Origin: Pseudomonadota bacterium
Lineage (GTDB): Bacteria > Pseudomonadota > Gammaproteobacteria > Xanthomonadales > Xanthomonadaceae
Direction: 5' to 3'
DNA: 47,850 bases
Assembly: GCA_023430045.1 (NCBI GenBank)
Contig: JAEZCF010000122.1
Location: 1 to 47,850 of the forward strand
In this document: positions 7,528 to 16,230 of the stretch, piece after piece
Layout: the number at the start of each line of letters is the position of its first letter
Numbering within the stretch: the stretch's first letter is position 1
Position numbers and translations under genes: made by a program
The notes under the pieces: model-generated
Databases searched by the model: none
What the model was told of the DNA's origin: nothing
Seen by the model: only the letters and a program-made list of their open reading frames with translations

Positions 7528-8820
7528 ATGGGTCAGTCTGTCGTAGTGCTTGGTGCCCAATGGGGCGATGAAGGCAAGGGCAAGATCGTTGATCTGCTTA
7601 CCGAGGAAATCGGTGCCGTCGTGCGTTTCCAGGGCGGCCACAATGCCGGCCACACGCTGGTCATCAACGGCAAGAAGACCGTCCTGCACCTGATCCCGTC
7701 AGGCATCCTGCGTGCCGACGCGCTGTGCCTGATCGGCAATGGCGTGGTGATTTCCCCGGCCGCGCTGCAGAAGGAGATCGCCGAGCTGGAAACGTCCGGC
7801 GTGGAAGTGCGTTCGCGCCTGAAGATCTCCCCGGCCGCGCCGCTGATCATGCCGTACCACATCGCCCTGGACCAGGCACGCGAACGCGCCGCCGGCGGCA
7901 AGGCGATCGGCACCACCGGTCGGGGCATCGGCCCGGCCGACGAAGACAAGGTGGCGCGCCGCGGCATCCGCATCGCCGATCTGCATTATCCGGCGCAGCT
8001 GGAGGAACTGCTGCGCACGGCACTGGATTACCACAACTTCGTGCTGACGAAGTACCTGGGCACCGATGCGGTGGATTTCCAGCAGACCTTCGATGAAGCG
8101 CTGGCATTCGGCGAATACGTGCAGCCGATGAAATCCGACGTGGCCGGCATCCTCCACGACCTGCGCAAGCAGGGCAAGCGCGTGCTGTTCGAAGGCGCGC
8201 AGGGCGCACTGCTGGACATCGACCACGGCACCTATCCGTACGTGACCAGCTCCAACACCACGGTCGGTGGCGCATTGGCCGGCGCGGGCGTCGGTGCCGA
8301 TTCCATCGATTACGTGCTGGGTATCGCCAAGGCCTACGCCACCCGTGTCGGCGGCGGCCCCTTCCCGACCGAGCTGGACGATGAAATCGGCCAGGGCATC
8401 CGTGACCGTGGCGCCGAATACGGTGCTTCCACCGGTCGCCCGCGTCGTTGCGGCTGGATGGACATCGTGGCCCTGAAGCGCGCCGTGGCGATCAACGGCA
8501 TCAGCGGCCTGTGCATCACCAAGCTGGACGTGCTGGATGGCATGGAAAAGCTGAAGGTGTGCATCGCCTATGAGTATCGGGGCAAGCGTACTGAATACGC
8601 GCCGCTGGATGGCCAGGGTTGGGAAGAGTGCACGCCGGTGTACCTGGAGTTCCCGGGCTGGAGCGAGAACACTCACGGCATCACCCATTGGGACGATCTG
8701 CCGCCGGCCGCGCGTGCCTACCTGCGTTCGCTGGAAGAGCTGGCCGGTTGCCCGATCAGCATCGTCTCCACCGGTCCGGACCGCGACCACACCATGGTCC
8801 TGCAGGACCCGTTCGCCTGA
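7528..8820 (+). CDS. purA: Adenylosuccinate synthetase PurA (430 aa)
   Basis: Cytoplasmic enzyme of AMP synthesis: IMP + aspartate + GTP to adenylosuccinate. The N-terminal P-loop variant GAQWGDEGKGK is at residues 9-19 with catalytic Asp13. HNAGHT is at about 41-46, the TTGRGIGPA loop at about 129-137, and GGGPFPTEL and TGRPRRCGW are in the second half. Length matches the family. ATG 7528 is preceded by CGAGGAG. It has its own transcription unit, bounded by terminators at 7373-7404 and 8847-8870. No anomaly. Confidence 0.98.
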   Translation: MGQSVVVLGAQWGDEGKGKIVDLLTEEIGAVVRFQGGHNAGHTLVINGKKTVLHLIPSGILRADALCLIGNGVVISPAALQKEIAELETSGVEVRSRLKISPAAPLIMPYHIALDQARERAAGGKAIGTTGRGIGPADEDKVARRGIRIADLHYPAQLEELLRTALDYHNFVLTKYLGTDAVDFQQTFDEALAFGEYVQPMKSDVAGILHDLRKQGKRVLFEGAQGALLDIDHGTYPYVTSSNTTVGGALAGAGVGADSIDYVLGIAKAYATRVGGGPFPTELDDEIGQGIRDRGAEYGASTGRPRRCGWMDIVALKRAVAINGISGLCITKLDVLDGMEKLKVCIAYEYRGKRTEYAPLDGQGWEECTPVYLEFPGWSENTHGITHWDDLPPAARAYLRSLEELAGCPISIVSTGPDRDHTMVLQDPFA

Positions 8821-8846
8821 TACGGGGCCGCATCCGGTAACGAAGG

Positions 8847-8870
8847 AGTCCCGCGCGAGCGGGACTTTTT
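8847..8870 (+). terminator. Rho-independent terminator of purA
   Basis: Perfect 8-bp stem AGTCCCGC / GCGGGACT with a GCGA tetraloop and a following T run, 26 nt after the purA stop. Confidence 0.9.
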
Positions 8871-8962
8871 CGTTGCAGGGGTGATGGACATGCCTTCAGG
8901 CCTGCACGGGCGGCTCACGGCGGCCGGCTCATCCTCGGCCCAGATCCCCGATGGAGCGATCC

Positions 8963-9397
8963 ATGACCGACTATACGTTGCAGGAACTGGCGAAGAAGAT
9001 GGCCGACATCGATTTCGTCATGTTGCAGACGCGCACCGACGATGGCGAACTCGCCGCGCGGCCAATGAGCAACAATGGTGATGTTGATTACCAGGGCGAC
9101 AGCTGGTTCTTTGCGCTGGACAGCACGCGGATGGTGTCGGACGTGCAGCGCGAGCCCAACGTACTGCTGTCGTTCACGGGGTCGAAGGGACTGCTGGGCA
9201 GGCCGCCGCTGTTCGTGGCGGTGCAGGGGCGTTGCCATCTGCATCGTGATCGGGCGACGCTGGCCGATCACTGGGTAGAGGACCTGGAACGCTGGTTTGA
9301 ACAGGGCGTGGATACCCCGGGCCTTGTGCTGCTGCACGTGCGTGCGTCGCGCATCGCCTGGTGGGACGGCGAGGACAACGGCGAGCTGCGTGTCTGA
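8963..9397 (+). CDS. FMN-binding split-barrel general stress protein (144 aa)
   Basis: Pyridoxamine-5'-phosphate-oxidase-like family, general stress protein 26 branch; members bind FMN or FAD and are linked to light and oxidative stress responses. Conserved features are DFVMLQTRTDDGELAARPMS at the start of the barrel, the DSWFFALDSTRMVSDV segment, VLLSFTGSKG, and the final RIAWWDG. The start is placed at ATG 8963, 6 nt after GGAG; an ATG four codons earlier has no Shine-Dalgarno. Single gene between the purA terminator and a palindrome at 9423-9442. Enzymatic activity is not shown. Confidence 0.8.
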   Translation: MTDYTLQELAKKMADIDFVMLQTRTDDGELAARPMSNNGDVDYQGDSWFFALDSTRMVSDVQREPNVLLSFTGSKGLLGRPPLFVAVQGRCHLHRDRATLADHWVEDLERWFEQGVDTPGLVLLHVRASRIAWWDGEDNGELRV

Positions 9398-9422
9398 TGA
9401 CCATGGTCTGCTGCAAATACAG

Positions 9423-9442
9423 GCCGGCGACGCGTCGCCGGC
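9423..9442. terminator. Perfect 20-bp palindrome between convergent genes
   Basis: GCCGGCGACGCGTCGCCGGC is its own reverse complement. It lies between the ends of the FMN protein gene (plus) and the M23 peptidase gene (minus). It could fold as a hairpin in both transcripts; without T-tracts it is only a possible bidirectional terminator. Confidence 0.4.
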
Positions 9443-9506
9443 TCCTGCATCGCACACCGTGATCAGGCCGCGAAGCACCCCGTAATGGCCCGCCCAGCAG
9501 CATGCA

Positions 9507-10184
9507 TCAGCGTGCCCGGCCACCCAGCAGCGGATAAGGATTTATTGATTCGCCTTTCCACCACTGCTTTTCCGGACCCAGCACGTGGACTTCGAAGTGC
9601 AAGTGCGGTGCTTCGGCATTGGCGTTGCCGGTACTGCCGACATAGCCGATCACCTCGCCCCGCTTCACCTGCTGTTTCTCCGCAAGGCCGTCCGCATACC
9701 GCTGCAGGTGCGCGTAGTAGTAGCAGTACGTGCCGCCCGGCTCGAACTGGTAGATGGTGAGCCCACCACGGTCGCTGTCGAACAGCTTCTCGATCTGGCC
9801 ATCGGCCACCGCCAGCACCGGCGTACCTTCGGCCGCCAGGATGTCGATCGCATCGTGAACGCGGCCTTCGCTGCGCGCGTCGGTGAATGTGTCCTGCAAC
9901 TGCGCTGGCTGGATGCCCTGCACCGGCAGCAACAGGCCGCTCTGCGCGATGGCGGGAGCTGCCGGTGGCGACAGCGTGGAGGGCCGCGCCGGCTCCAGCG
10001 TGAGCGGCGCGCCCGATACGGCAGTGGGAGCCAGTGGTTCGGGGCGGGCTGGCCCGATGCCGTCACTTGAGCTGGCTTCAGTCGTGGCCGATACGACGGC
10101 AGGGGGCGCGTCTCCGGGACGCAACCACCAGCCCACGCCAAGCCCAAGTACCAGCCCCGCAGCGATCAACGGCATCAGGCGCAT
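9507..10184 (-). CDS. M23-family peptidoglycan endopeptidase, membrane-anchored (225 aa)
   Basis: LytM-type zinc endopeptidase cleaving peptidoglycan cross-bridges in the periplasm. There is one N-terminal transmembrane/signal segment (residues 4-20), a Pro/Ala-rich linker (22-85), then the catalytic domain. Zinc ligands H110 and D114 are in HDAID and H196 in HLHFEV; H159 and H194 are the other conserved active-site His residues. All metal ligands are present, so it is predicted active rather than an EnvC/NlpD-like activator. It begins 5 nt after the L,D-transpeptidase stop, with AGGAG inside the end of that gene, so the two are an operon of cell-wall-modifying enzymes. Confidence 0.88.
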   Translation of the reverse strand: MRLMPLIAAGLVLGLGVGWWLRPGDAPPAVVSATTEASSSDGIGPARPEPLAPTAVSGAPLTLEPARPSTLSPPAAPAIAQSGLLLPVQGIQPAQLQDTFTDARSEGRVHDAIDILAAEGTPVLAVADGQIEKLFDSDRGGLTIYQFEPGGTYCYYYAHLQRYADGLAEKQQVKRGEVIGYVGSTGNANAEAPHLHFEVHVLGPEKQWWKGESINPYPLLGGRAR

Positions 10185-10189
10185 CGGGC

Positions 10190-11152
10190 TTACTCCTGCA
10201 TGATGACCGGGATGGACGGGCCGACCGCATCGGCCACGCGGACCGCGTCCCAGTTGGTCATGCGCACGCAGCCGTGGGATTCGGTCTTGCCGACGTGCCC
10301 GGGCTCAGGGGTGCCATGCAGGCCGTAATGCGGCTTGTCGATGTCAATCCACACGCGGCCCACCGGATTGTTCGGGCCGGGCGGCAGGGTCTGCTTGCTC
10401 TCCCCCTTGCGGGCGTCCCAGAACAGCTTCGGGTTGTAGTGGAACGTCGGATCGCGCGATACGCCCAGTACCTTCCATTTGCCGATCGGCAATGGATCGT
10501 GCTTGCTGCCGGAGGACACCGGAACCTGCGCAAGCACCTTGCCCTGGTCGTCCTGCAGCTGCAGCGTCGAGTCGGATTTGTCGATCACCAGCCGGGTGGC
10601 CTTCGGCAAGGACCCGCTGCCGATGTTCGGAACCTGGATGCGCGAACCGGCCTTGGACAGATCCACGCCCGGGTTCAGCGCGCGCAGCAGGGCAGGGGAG
10701 GCGTGGAAGCGTTCACCGAGCGCTTCTTCCACGGAGCCGAATCCCAATGATTTCAGTCTCGCCTGGGCTGCGGGTGTCTTCGGCGTGGGCTGGAAGGGGC
10801 CGGCGACATCCTCGGCAGTCAGCGTGTATGACACAAGGGGTTGAGTGGTATCGGCCTGCAGTGCCTTCCACGTGGCATCGTCCAGTTCACCGGTAACGGT
10901 GAGTCCGCGTGCCGACTGGAAACCTGAAACAGCGCGCCGCTGGTTGGAGCCGACTTCACCGTCGATCTGTCCCGGGGAGAAGTTGGCGCGGTCCAGCAGG
11001 ACCTGCGCGTGCAGCGGCGAACGTGCCGCGCTGTTCACCGTGTTGGTCGTGACTGCAGGGGGCGTGGCGGCAGGCGCCTGTGCCAGGGCGGGCAGGCAGG
11101 TGGCCAGGGCAAGGCCGAGCAGGCAGATGCGGGCGGTTCGGGGTGTAGGCAT
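10190..11152 (-). CDS. L,D-transpeptidase with peptidoglycan-binding domain (320 aa)
   Basis: Periplasmic YkuD-fold transpeptidase making 3-3 cross-links or attaching proteins to meso-DAP. A signal peptide (residues 1-24, ending PALAQA) is followed by a PG-binding_1-like segment (about 45-90: VLLDRANFSPGQIDGEVGSN) and a LysM-like stretch. The catalytic domain (about 180-315) has HGTPEP and SHGCVRM with nucleophile C295 and H293. The ATG at 11152 follows AAGGATAACTGG. It is coupled to the M23 gene downstream and lies 90 nt after the histone-like gene, so it may share the catalase transcript. Confidence 0.9.
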   Translation of the reverse strand: MPTPRTARICLLGLALATCLPALAQAPAATPPAVTTNTVNSAARSPLHAQVLLDRANFSPGQIDGEVGSNQRRAVSGFQSARGLTVTGELDDATWKALQADTTQPLVSYTLTAEDVAGPFQPTPKTPAAQARLKSLGFGSVEEALGERFHASPALLRALNPGVDLSKAGSRIQVPNIGSGSLPKATRLVIDKSDSTLQLQDDQGKVLAQVPVSSGSKHDPLPIGKWKVLGVSRDPTFHYNPKLFWDARKGESKQTLPPGPNNPVGRVWIDIDKPHYGLHGTPEPGHVGKTESHGCVRMTNWDAVRVADAVGPSIPVIMQE

Positions 11153-11242
11153 CCAGTTATCCTTTGAATGGAGAGGGGGATCAGAGGGTGTCAATAGCGT
11201 TGTCGCGCCGGTGAGCTGGCGCCGCCGGAGGTATCGCCAGCC

Positions 11243-11740
11243 TTACGTGCGGCGTGATGCGGTCCGGCTGTCGGCCTTGGGTGTGGCAGGTCGTCGGGTC
11301 GCGGTCTTCTTCGTTGATTTCTTCGTGGCCTTCTTCGCCGTGGCCTTCTTGGCCGTTGATTTTTTCGCTCCCACTTTCTTCGTGGCGGTCTTGCGGGTGG
11401 GCTTCCTTGCTGCCTTGCTTGCCGTTTTCTTCGCGACCTTGCGGGTAGTCTTCTTCGCGACCTTGCTGGCAGAAGCCTTTTTTGCCGCCGGCTTCTTCGC
11501 AGCGGCTTTCTTTGCCGCCGTCTTGCGCGTCTTGCGGGCAGTGCTCTTGCTGGCAGCCTTCTTCGCTGCCCCGCGTACACTGCCGCTGCGCTTGCCGCCG
11601 CCGTCCTGCTTGTTCACCGTGGCCCAGGCAATACGCTCGGCCGTCTCCTCGCTGGCGCCGCGCTCGCGTTCGCTGCCTTCGATGTGGGCGGCCTGGCGCT
11701 TCTGTTTGTCCGTGTAGGCGGACTTCTCACCACGGGGCAT
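11243..11740 (-). CDS. Histone H1-like Lys/Ala-rich protein with conserved N-terminal domain (165 aa)
   Basis: Residues 1-55 form a conserved bacterial domain (MPRGEKSAYTDKQKRQA, ERERGASEETAERIAWAT, NKQDGGG) seen in proteins often named plasmid stabilisation proteins. Residues 56-165 are almost entirely Lys, Ala, Thr and Arg in K(K/S/T)AAK-like repeats, like eukaryotic H1 tails and bacterial AlgP/Hc1. This predicts nucleoid or general polyanion binding; the role is inferred. GGAG precedes the ATG. The start is 19 nt after the catalase stop, so co-transcription with katE is very likely and suggests DNA protection under oxidative stress. Confidence 0.75.
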   Translation of the reverse strand: MPRGEKSAYTDKQKRQAAHIEGSERERGASEETAERIAWATVNKQDGGGKRSGSVRGAAKKAASKSTARKTRKTAAKKAAAKKPAAKKASASKVAKKTTRKVAKKTASKAARKPTRKTATKKVGAKKSTAKKATAKKATKKSTKKTATRRPATPKADSRTASRRT

Positions 11741-11759
11741 GTCGGTTCTCCTCCGGATA

Positions 11760-13862
11760 TCAGGCCAGCAGTCGCAGTTTTGGTTCGCGCGCCCATTGGC
11801 GGGTGGCTGCGGCGGCGAGGAAGCCGTCGGTATCGTCGGCGCCGATGACGCCGGCATCGCTGCCGACGCCGGCGGCCTTCAGCACTATCGCGCCGCCGTC
11901 GTCCCGGGCGATCGCCTTCAGGTGCGCCCAGGCATTGCTGGCGAACTCCAGGGCGGCAGCTTCCTTCGCCAGTGCCTTGCCGGCCTCCTTTGCCAGCACG
12001 ACGGCCACGGCGTCAAATACCATCGAAGGCGTGCCCGCCAGCTGGCCATCGGCCGCCAGGCGCTTGCCGTCGCTCAGCACGGCGCCACCGAGTTTCGGAG
12101 CCACCAGCTTCACATCCGCACCGGCCTTCTTCGCGGCCTTGCGCAGCGCGGCGATCGTGCCCGCATCGGATCCTTCGTCGAACAGGATGCCGATGCTGCG
12201 GCCCTGCAACGTCTCCCGGTTGCGGCCAATGACCCGCACTTCCGGGGCCGCAGGCATGTCCATGGCCGGCACGGCCGCCGGCGCCGGGCTGGGCAGCGTA
12301 TCCATGCCCAGGCCATCGGCCACGCGCTGCGCGAGTGCGTCGTCGATGTTGCGCACCTGGCCGACCACGCGTTCGCGCACGTGGGCGGTTTCCACTTTCG
12401 AAAGTTCGAATACCAGCGCGCTGGCCAGGTGTGCCTGCTCGGGTTTTTCAAGGCTGCGGAAGAACATGCGCGCCTGGCTGTAATGGTCCGCGAAACTTTC
12501 CGCACGCGTGCGGCCCTTGCGGCCATCATCGGCGACCACTGAAGCATGGCTGGCGAACCCCGCGCGCGTGGAGCGCGGGCTGTCTTCCTGCAGCGAACTG
12601 GGATCGTAGGCCACGCGTCCCTTGGGTACCTGCATCTGCATGTGCCCGTCGCGCTGGTGGTTGGCGAACGGGCACTTCGGCGCATTCACCGGAATCTGAT
12701 GGAAGTTCGGTCCGCCAAGCCGGATGAGCTGGGTATCCAGGTAGGAGAACAACCGTCCCTGCAGCAGCGGGTCGTTGCTGAAATCGATGCCGGGCGGCAC
12801 ATTGGCGGGGCAATAGGCCACCTGTTCGGTTTCGGCGAAGAAATTGTCCGGCCAGCGGTCGAGCACCATGCGGCCGATCACCTGCAATGGCACCAGCGAT
12901 TCTGGGATGATCTTGGTCGGATCCAGGTGGTCGAATGGAAACTGCTCCGCGTCTTCTTCGCTGAACAGCTGCACCGCCAGCTCCCATTCGGGGAAATCGC
13001 CGCGCTGGATCGCTTCGAACAGGTCGCGCCGCTGGAAATCGTTGTCGGCGCCCTGGAGCTTCAGGGCCTCATCCCACACGGTGGACTGCACGCCGAGCTT
13101 CGGCCGCCAGTGAAACTTCACGAAGGTCGATTCACCGGCATCGTTGAGCAGCCGGAAGCTGTGGATGCCGAACCCTTCGATCATGCGCAGCGAGCGTGGA
13201 ATGGTGCGGTCACTCATGGCCCACATGATCATGTGCATCGACTCGGGCATCAGCGAAACGAAGTCCCAGAAGGTATCGTGGGCGCTGGCGGCCTGCGGGA
13301 AGGCACGGTCCGGTTCCATCTTCACCGCATGGATGAGGTCGGGGAACTTCATTGCGTCCTGGATGAAGAAGACCGGGATGTTGTTGCCCACCAGGTCCCA
13401 GTTGCCTTCGCTGGTATAGAACTTCACCGCGAAGCCACGCACGTCGCGGGGTGTATCCACCGATCCCGCGCCGCCGGCCACGGTGGAGAAACGGGTGAAT
13501 ACCGGGGTCCTCACGCCGGTTTCGGTCAGCACCTTCGCGCGGGTATACCGGTCGAGCGAACGGGTGAGTTCGAAGTAGCCATGCGCCGCGCTGCCACGTG
13601 CATGAACGATGCGTTCGGGAATGCGTTCGTGGTCGAAATGGGTGATCTTCTCGCGCAGGATGAAGTCTTCCAGCAGCGTCGGCCCACGCGGGCCGTCGCG
13701 CAGCGAGTTCTGGTTGTCGGCAACCTGCAGGCCCTGGTTGGTGGTCAAGGGCGGGTGCGTTGCACCGGCGCGCTGATGCAGCTCATCACCGTTGCCGCGC
13801 TCGTCGGCAGCGCTGGAGCGCGGGGGTGTGGCGGGCTTGCGCGAAGGCTTGCGGGCTGACAT
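11760..13862 (-). CDS. katE: Large-subunit (clade 2) monofunctional catalase, KatE/HPII type (700 aa)
   Basis: Heme catalase that dismutates hydrogen peroxide in the cytoplasm. Catalytic H87 (RIVHARG) and N160 (LVGNNIP), and proximal heme ligand Y374 (RLFSYLDTQ), have the same spacing as H128, N201 and Y415 of E. coli HPII. After about residue 550 comes the flavodoxin-like/class I GATase-like C-terminal domain typical of large catalases. The N-terminal 40 residues are disordered and charged. AGGAG precedes the ATG at 13862. It is first gene of a minus-strand run (histone-like protein, L,D-transpeptidase, M23) and divergent from a PAS-AraC regulator, a plausible but unproven controller. Confidence 0.95.
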   Translation of the reverse strand: MSARKPSRKPATPPRSSAADERGNGDELHQRAGATHPPLTTNQGLQVADNQNSLRDGPRGPTLLEDFILREKITHFDHERIPERIVHARGSAAHGYFELTRSLDRYTRAKVLTETGVRTPVFTRFSTVAGGAGSVDTPRDVRGFAVKFYTSEGNWDLVGNNIPVFFIQDAMKFPDLIHAVKMEPDRAFPQAASAHDTFWDFVSLMPESMHMIMWAMSDRTIPRSLRMIEGFGIHSFRLLNDAGESTFVKFHWRPKLGVQSTVWDEALKLQGADNDFQRRDLFEAIQRGDFPEWELAVQLFSEEDAEQFPFDHLDPTKIIPESLVPLQVIGRMVLDRWPDNFFAETEQVAYCPANVPPGIDFSNDPLLQGRLFSYLDTQLIRLGGPNFHQIPVNAPKCPFANHQRDGHMQMQVPKGRVAYDPSSLQEDSPRSTRAGFASHASVVADDGRKGRTRAESFADHYSQARMFFRSLEKPEQAHLASALVFELSKVETAHVRERVVGQVRNIDDALAQRVADGLGMDTLPSPAPAAVPAMDMPAAPEVRVIGRNRETLQGRSIGILFDEGSDAGTIAALRKAAKKAGADVKLVAPKLGGAVLSDGKRLAADGQLAGTPSMVFDAVAVVLAKEAGKALAKEAAALEFASNAWAHLKAIARDDGGAIVLKAAGVGSDAGVIGADDTDGFLAAAATRQWAREPKLRLLA

Positions 13863-13965
13863 GGGGTTCTCCTGGGCGGCGTGCTGTTTTTGTATGGCGT
13901 GCTTTGCAGACAGTGGCCCGCGGCGCGTGAAGGGGCAGTCCCGCGCAGGTGAAACCCGGGTCAGT

Positions 13966-13971
13966 TATGCT
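13966..13971 (+). promoter_or_regulatory. -10-like hexamer TATGCT 6 nt before the AraC-type gene
   Basis: TATGCT ends 6 nt before the ATG at 13978, and no Shine-Dalgarno is present between them. A transcript starting at the usual distance would begin at or beside the A of the ATG, i.e. be leaderless. No clear -35 element. Confidence 0.4.
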
Positions 13972-13977
13972 GTGACC

Positions 13978-14688
13978 ATGCGTGTTGAACCCGCCGACAT
14001 CGAAGCCCTTTTCGACGCCATTCCGGACGTTCTGTTCTTCATCAAGGACCGTGAAGGGCGCTATACGCACATCAACCAGACCATGCTCCGGCGGCTGGGG
14101 TTGAAGTCGCGCAAGGAGGTCATCGGCCGTACGGCTGCGGAAATCTACCCGACCGGGCTCAGCGCGGATTACGCCGATCAGGATGCCCGTGTCCTGGAGG
14201 GCGCGGTGATCGAGAACCTGATGGAACTGCATCTGTTCGCCAACCGCGAACCGGGCTGGTGCCTGACCTGCAAGCGTCCGTTGTCCATCGACGGCCAAAT
14301 CCGAGGGCTGATCGGCATCTCGCGTGACCTTGGCCAGAAGCACAGCCTGGGCGCGCAGTACGAGCATCTGCGGCTGGCCCTGGCGCACCTCAACGCACAC
14401 TACGCCGAGAACGTGCGCATGCAGACCCTGCTGGACATCACCGGATTTTCGCTGTCCAAGCTGGAGCGGAGCTTCCGCAAGGTGTTCCAGATGACGCCTC
14501 AGCAGGTGCTCACCCGCTTGCGCATCCAGATGGCCATGCATCTGCTGCATGGTGACGAAAGCATCGCCAGCATCGGCCACGCCTGCGGTTTCACCGACCA
14601 GAGCGCGTTCACCCGCAAGTTCAAGGCCGAGACCGGAATGTCGCCGCGCGCCTATCGTGTCCGTATCGGTGAACTGGCCGGGGCATGA
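13978..14688 (+). CDS. PAS-domain AraC-family transcriptional regulator (236 aa)
   Basis: An N-terminal PAS sensor domain (about residues 4-115: DIEALFDAIPDVLFFIKD, GLKSRKEVIGRTAAEIYP) is joined to a C-terminal AraC/XylS double helix-turn-helix (about 140-232: LLDITGFSLSKLERSFRKVF, HACGFTDQSAFTRKFKAETG). The ligand of the PAS domain is unknown. The start at 13978 keeps the gene clear of katE; reading further upstream would overlap it. It is followed 51 nt later by an amino-acid permease on the same strand, the most likely target, and is divergent from katE. Confidence 0.85.
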   Translation: MRVEPADIEALFDAIPDVLFFIKDREGRYTHINQTMLRRLGLKSRKEVIGRTAAEIYPTGLSADYADQDARVLEGAVIENLMELHLFANREPGWCLTCKRPLSIDGQIRGLIGISRDLGQKHSLGAQYEHLRLALAHLNAHYAENVRMQTLLDITGFSLSKLERSFRKVFQMTPQQVLTRLRIQMAMHLLHGDESIASIGHACGFTDQSAFTRKFKAETGMSPRAYRVRIGELAGA

Positions 14689-14739
14689 GCCGGCAGGCCC
14701 TCCGGCCTATCCCCCCGGACCGCGGGACAAGGTAATGTG

Positions 14740-16149
14740 ATGGACTTGTCGACGCACAGCGTGCCTTTCATGCCTGCCAATCCACGTCCTTCCGCCACCG
14801 CTTCTCCACGCCTGGGCCATGCGCTCAGGCCCCGCCAGCTGATCATGATGGGGCTGGGCAGCGCCATCGGTGCCGGCCTGTTCCTGGGGTCCGGCGTCGG
14901 TGTGCAGCTGGCAGGCCCCGCCGTGCTGGTGTCGTATCTGGTCGCTGGCGCGCTGGTGATCATCGTCATGAATGCACTGGGCGAAATGGCCGCCGCCAAG
15001 CCGGCCAGCGGTGCTTTTTCGGTCTATGCCGCCGATGCGCTCGGGCCGACCGCCGGCGCCACGCTGGGCTGGCTGTGGTGGGTACAGCTGGTGATCGTGA
15101 TCGCCGCCGAGGCCGTGGGCGCGGCCGGCCTGCTGGCTACGGTATGGCCGGGCCTGTCGGTACCGATGTCCGCGTTGGCCTTCATGGTGCTGTTCACTGC
15201 GGTCAACCTGTTGGGCGTGAAGAATTTCGGCGAGTTCGAGTTCTGGTTCGCCATCCTCAAGGTCATCGCGATCCTGGCGTTCATCGCCATCGGCGCGGCG
15301 CTGCTGATGGGCTGGCTGCCGCAGGTGGCATCGCCGGGGCTGAGCAATTTCACCGCCCATGGCGGTTTCGCGCCGACCGGACTGGCGGGTGTCGGTGCGG
15401 CATTGCTGGTGGTGATCTTCGCCTTTGGCGGCACGGAAATCGTCGCCGTTGCCGCAGCGGAGACCGAGGACCCCGAACGCAGCATCGCCCGTGCGATCCG
15501 TACCGTGGCCTGGCGCATCCTGGTGTTCTACATCGGCTCGCTGAGCGTGATCATCGCCGTGGTGCCATGGACCAGTGAAACGCTGAAGTCGCCGTTCGCG
15601 GCGGTTCTGGAAGCGGCGAACATTCCGGGCGCGGCAACCGCCATTACTTTGATAGCAGTCATCGCCCTGCTGTCCGCGCTCAATGCCAATCTGTATGGGG
15701 CGTCGCGGATGGTGTTCTCGCTGGCGCAACGCCATGAAGCCCCCGCGCTGCTGGGCTGGGCGGACCGCCGCCAGGTTCCGGTACTGGCGGTGCTGGCCAG
15801 CGTGCTGTTCGGCTTCGTGGCCACGGTGCTGGAGCTGGTGTTTCCGGACAGGGTGCTGCCGGTGCTGCTCAACATCGTGGGTTCCACCTGTCTGCTGGTA
15901 TGGACGCTGTCGCTGGTGTCGCAGCTGATCCTGCGCCGACGCGCCGATCGCGCCGGGAAAGCGCTGCCGTTCCGGATGGCGGTGTTCCCGTGGCTGACCT
16001 GCATCGCGCTGGGCATTCTTGCGCTGATCTTCGGCCTGCTGTTGTCCGAAGCACAGACACGGTTGCAGTTCCTCTCCATGGTTGGCCTGACCGTCGCGAT
16101 TGCTTCGGTGAGTGCACTGGCGCGGCGCGGGCGTACCCGGTCCGTCTGA
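14740..16149 (+). CDS. APC-superfamily amino-acid permease (469 aa)
   Basis: Proton-coupled inner-membrane importer of the amino acid transporter family (GabP/ProY/AnsP-like), with 12 hydrophobic segments. The first helix carries the family signature GLGSAIGAGLFLGSGVGVQL, followed by GEMAAAKPASGAFSVYA. FAFGGTEIVAVAAAETEDP on helix 6 is the substrate-binding and ETxxP signature. The ATG at 14740 has AAGG 7 nt upstream; GTG 14737 is in frame just before it. Probably regulated by the preceding PAS-AraC gene. GABA, proline and aromatic amino acids are all possible substrates. Confidence 0.88.
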   Translation: MDLSTHSVPFMPANPRPSATASPRLGHALRPRQLIMMGLGSAIGAGLFLGSGVGVQLAGPAVLVSYLVAGALVIIVMNALGEMAAAKPASGAFSVYAADALGPTAGATLGWLWWVQLVIVIAAEAVGAAGLLATVWPGLSVPMSALAFMVLFTAVNLLGVKNFGEFEFWFAILKVIAILAFIAIGAALLMGWLPQVASPGLSNFTAHGGFAPTGLAGVGAALLVVIFAFGGTEIVAVAAAETEDPERSIARAIRTVAWRILVFYIGSLSVIIAVVPWTSETLKSPFAAVLEAANIPGAATAITLIAVIALLSALNANLYGASRMVFSLAQRHEAPALLGWADRRQVPVLAVLASVLFGFVATVLELVFPDRVLPVLLNIVGSTCLLVWTLSLVSQLILRRRADRAGKALPFRMAVFPWLTCIALGILALIFGLLLSEAQTRLQFLSMVGLTVAIASVSALARRGRTRSV

Positions 16150-16183
16150 CGCTTCTGCCAACGCTCGGTTGGGACGGAAAGGA

Positions 16184-16210
16184 ATGCAGCCAGCCTGGGG
16201 CTGGCTGCAT
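16184..16210. terminator. Hairpin between convergent permease and miniprotein genes
   Basis: Perfect 11-bp stem ATGCAGCCAGC / GCTGGCTGCAT with a 5-nt loop, midway between the permease stop (16149) and the stop of the minus-strand small gene (16231). No T run on either side, so at most a bidirectional terminator of moderate strength. Confidence 0.55.
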
Positions 16211-16230
16211 GTCCACGGACCCAGTGCGGG

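Noticed and set aside
12546..13859. Long open frame antisense to katE
   Set aside because: The catalase on the other strand has all catalytic residues; the antisense product has none of any family.
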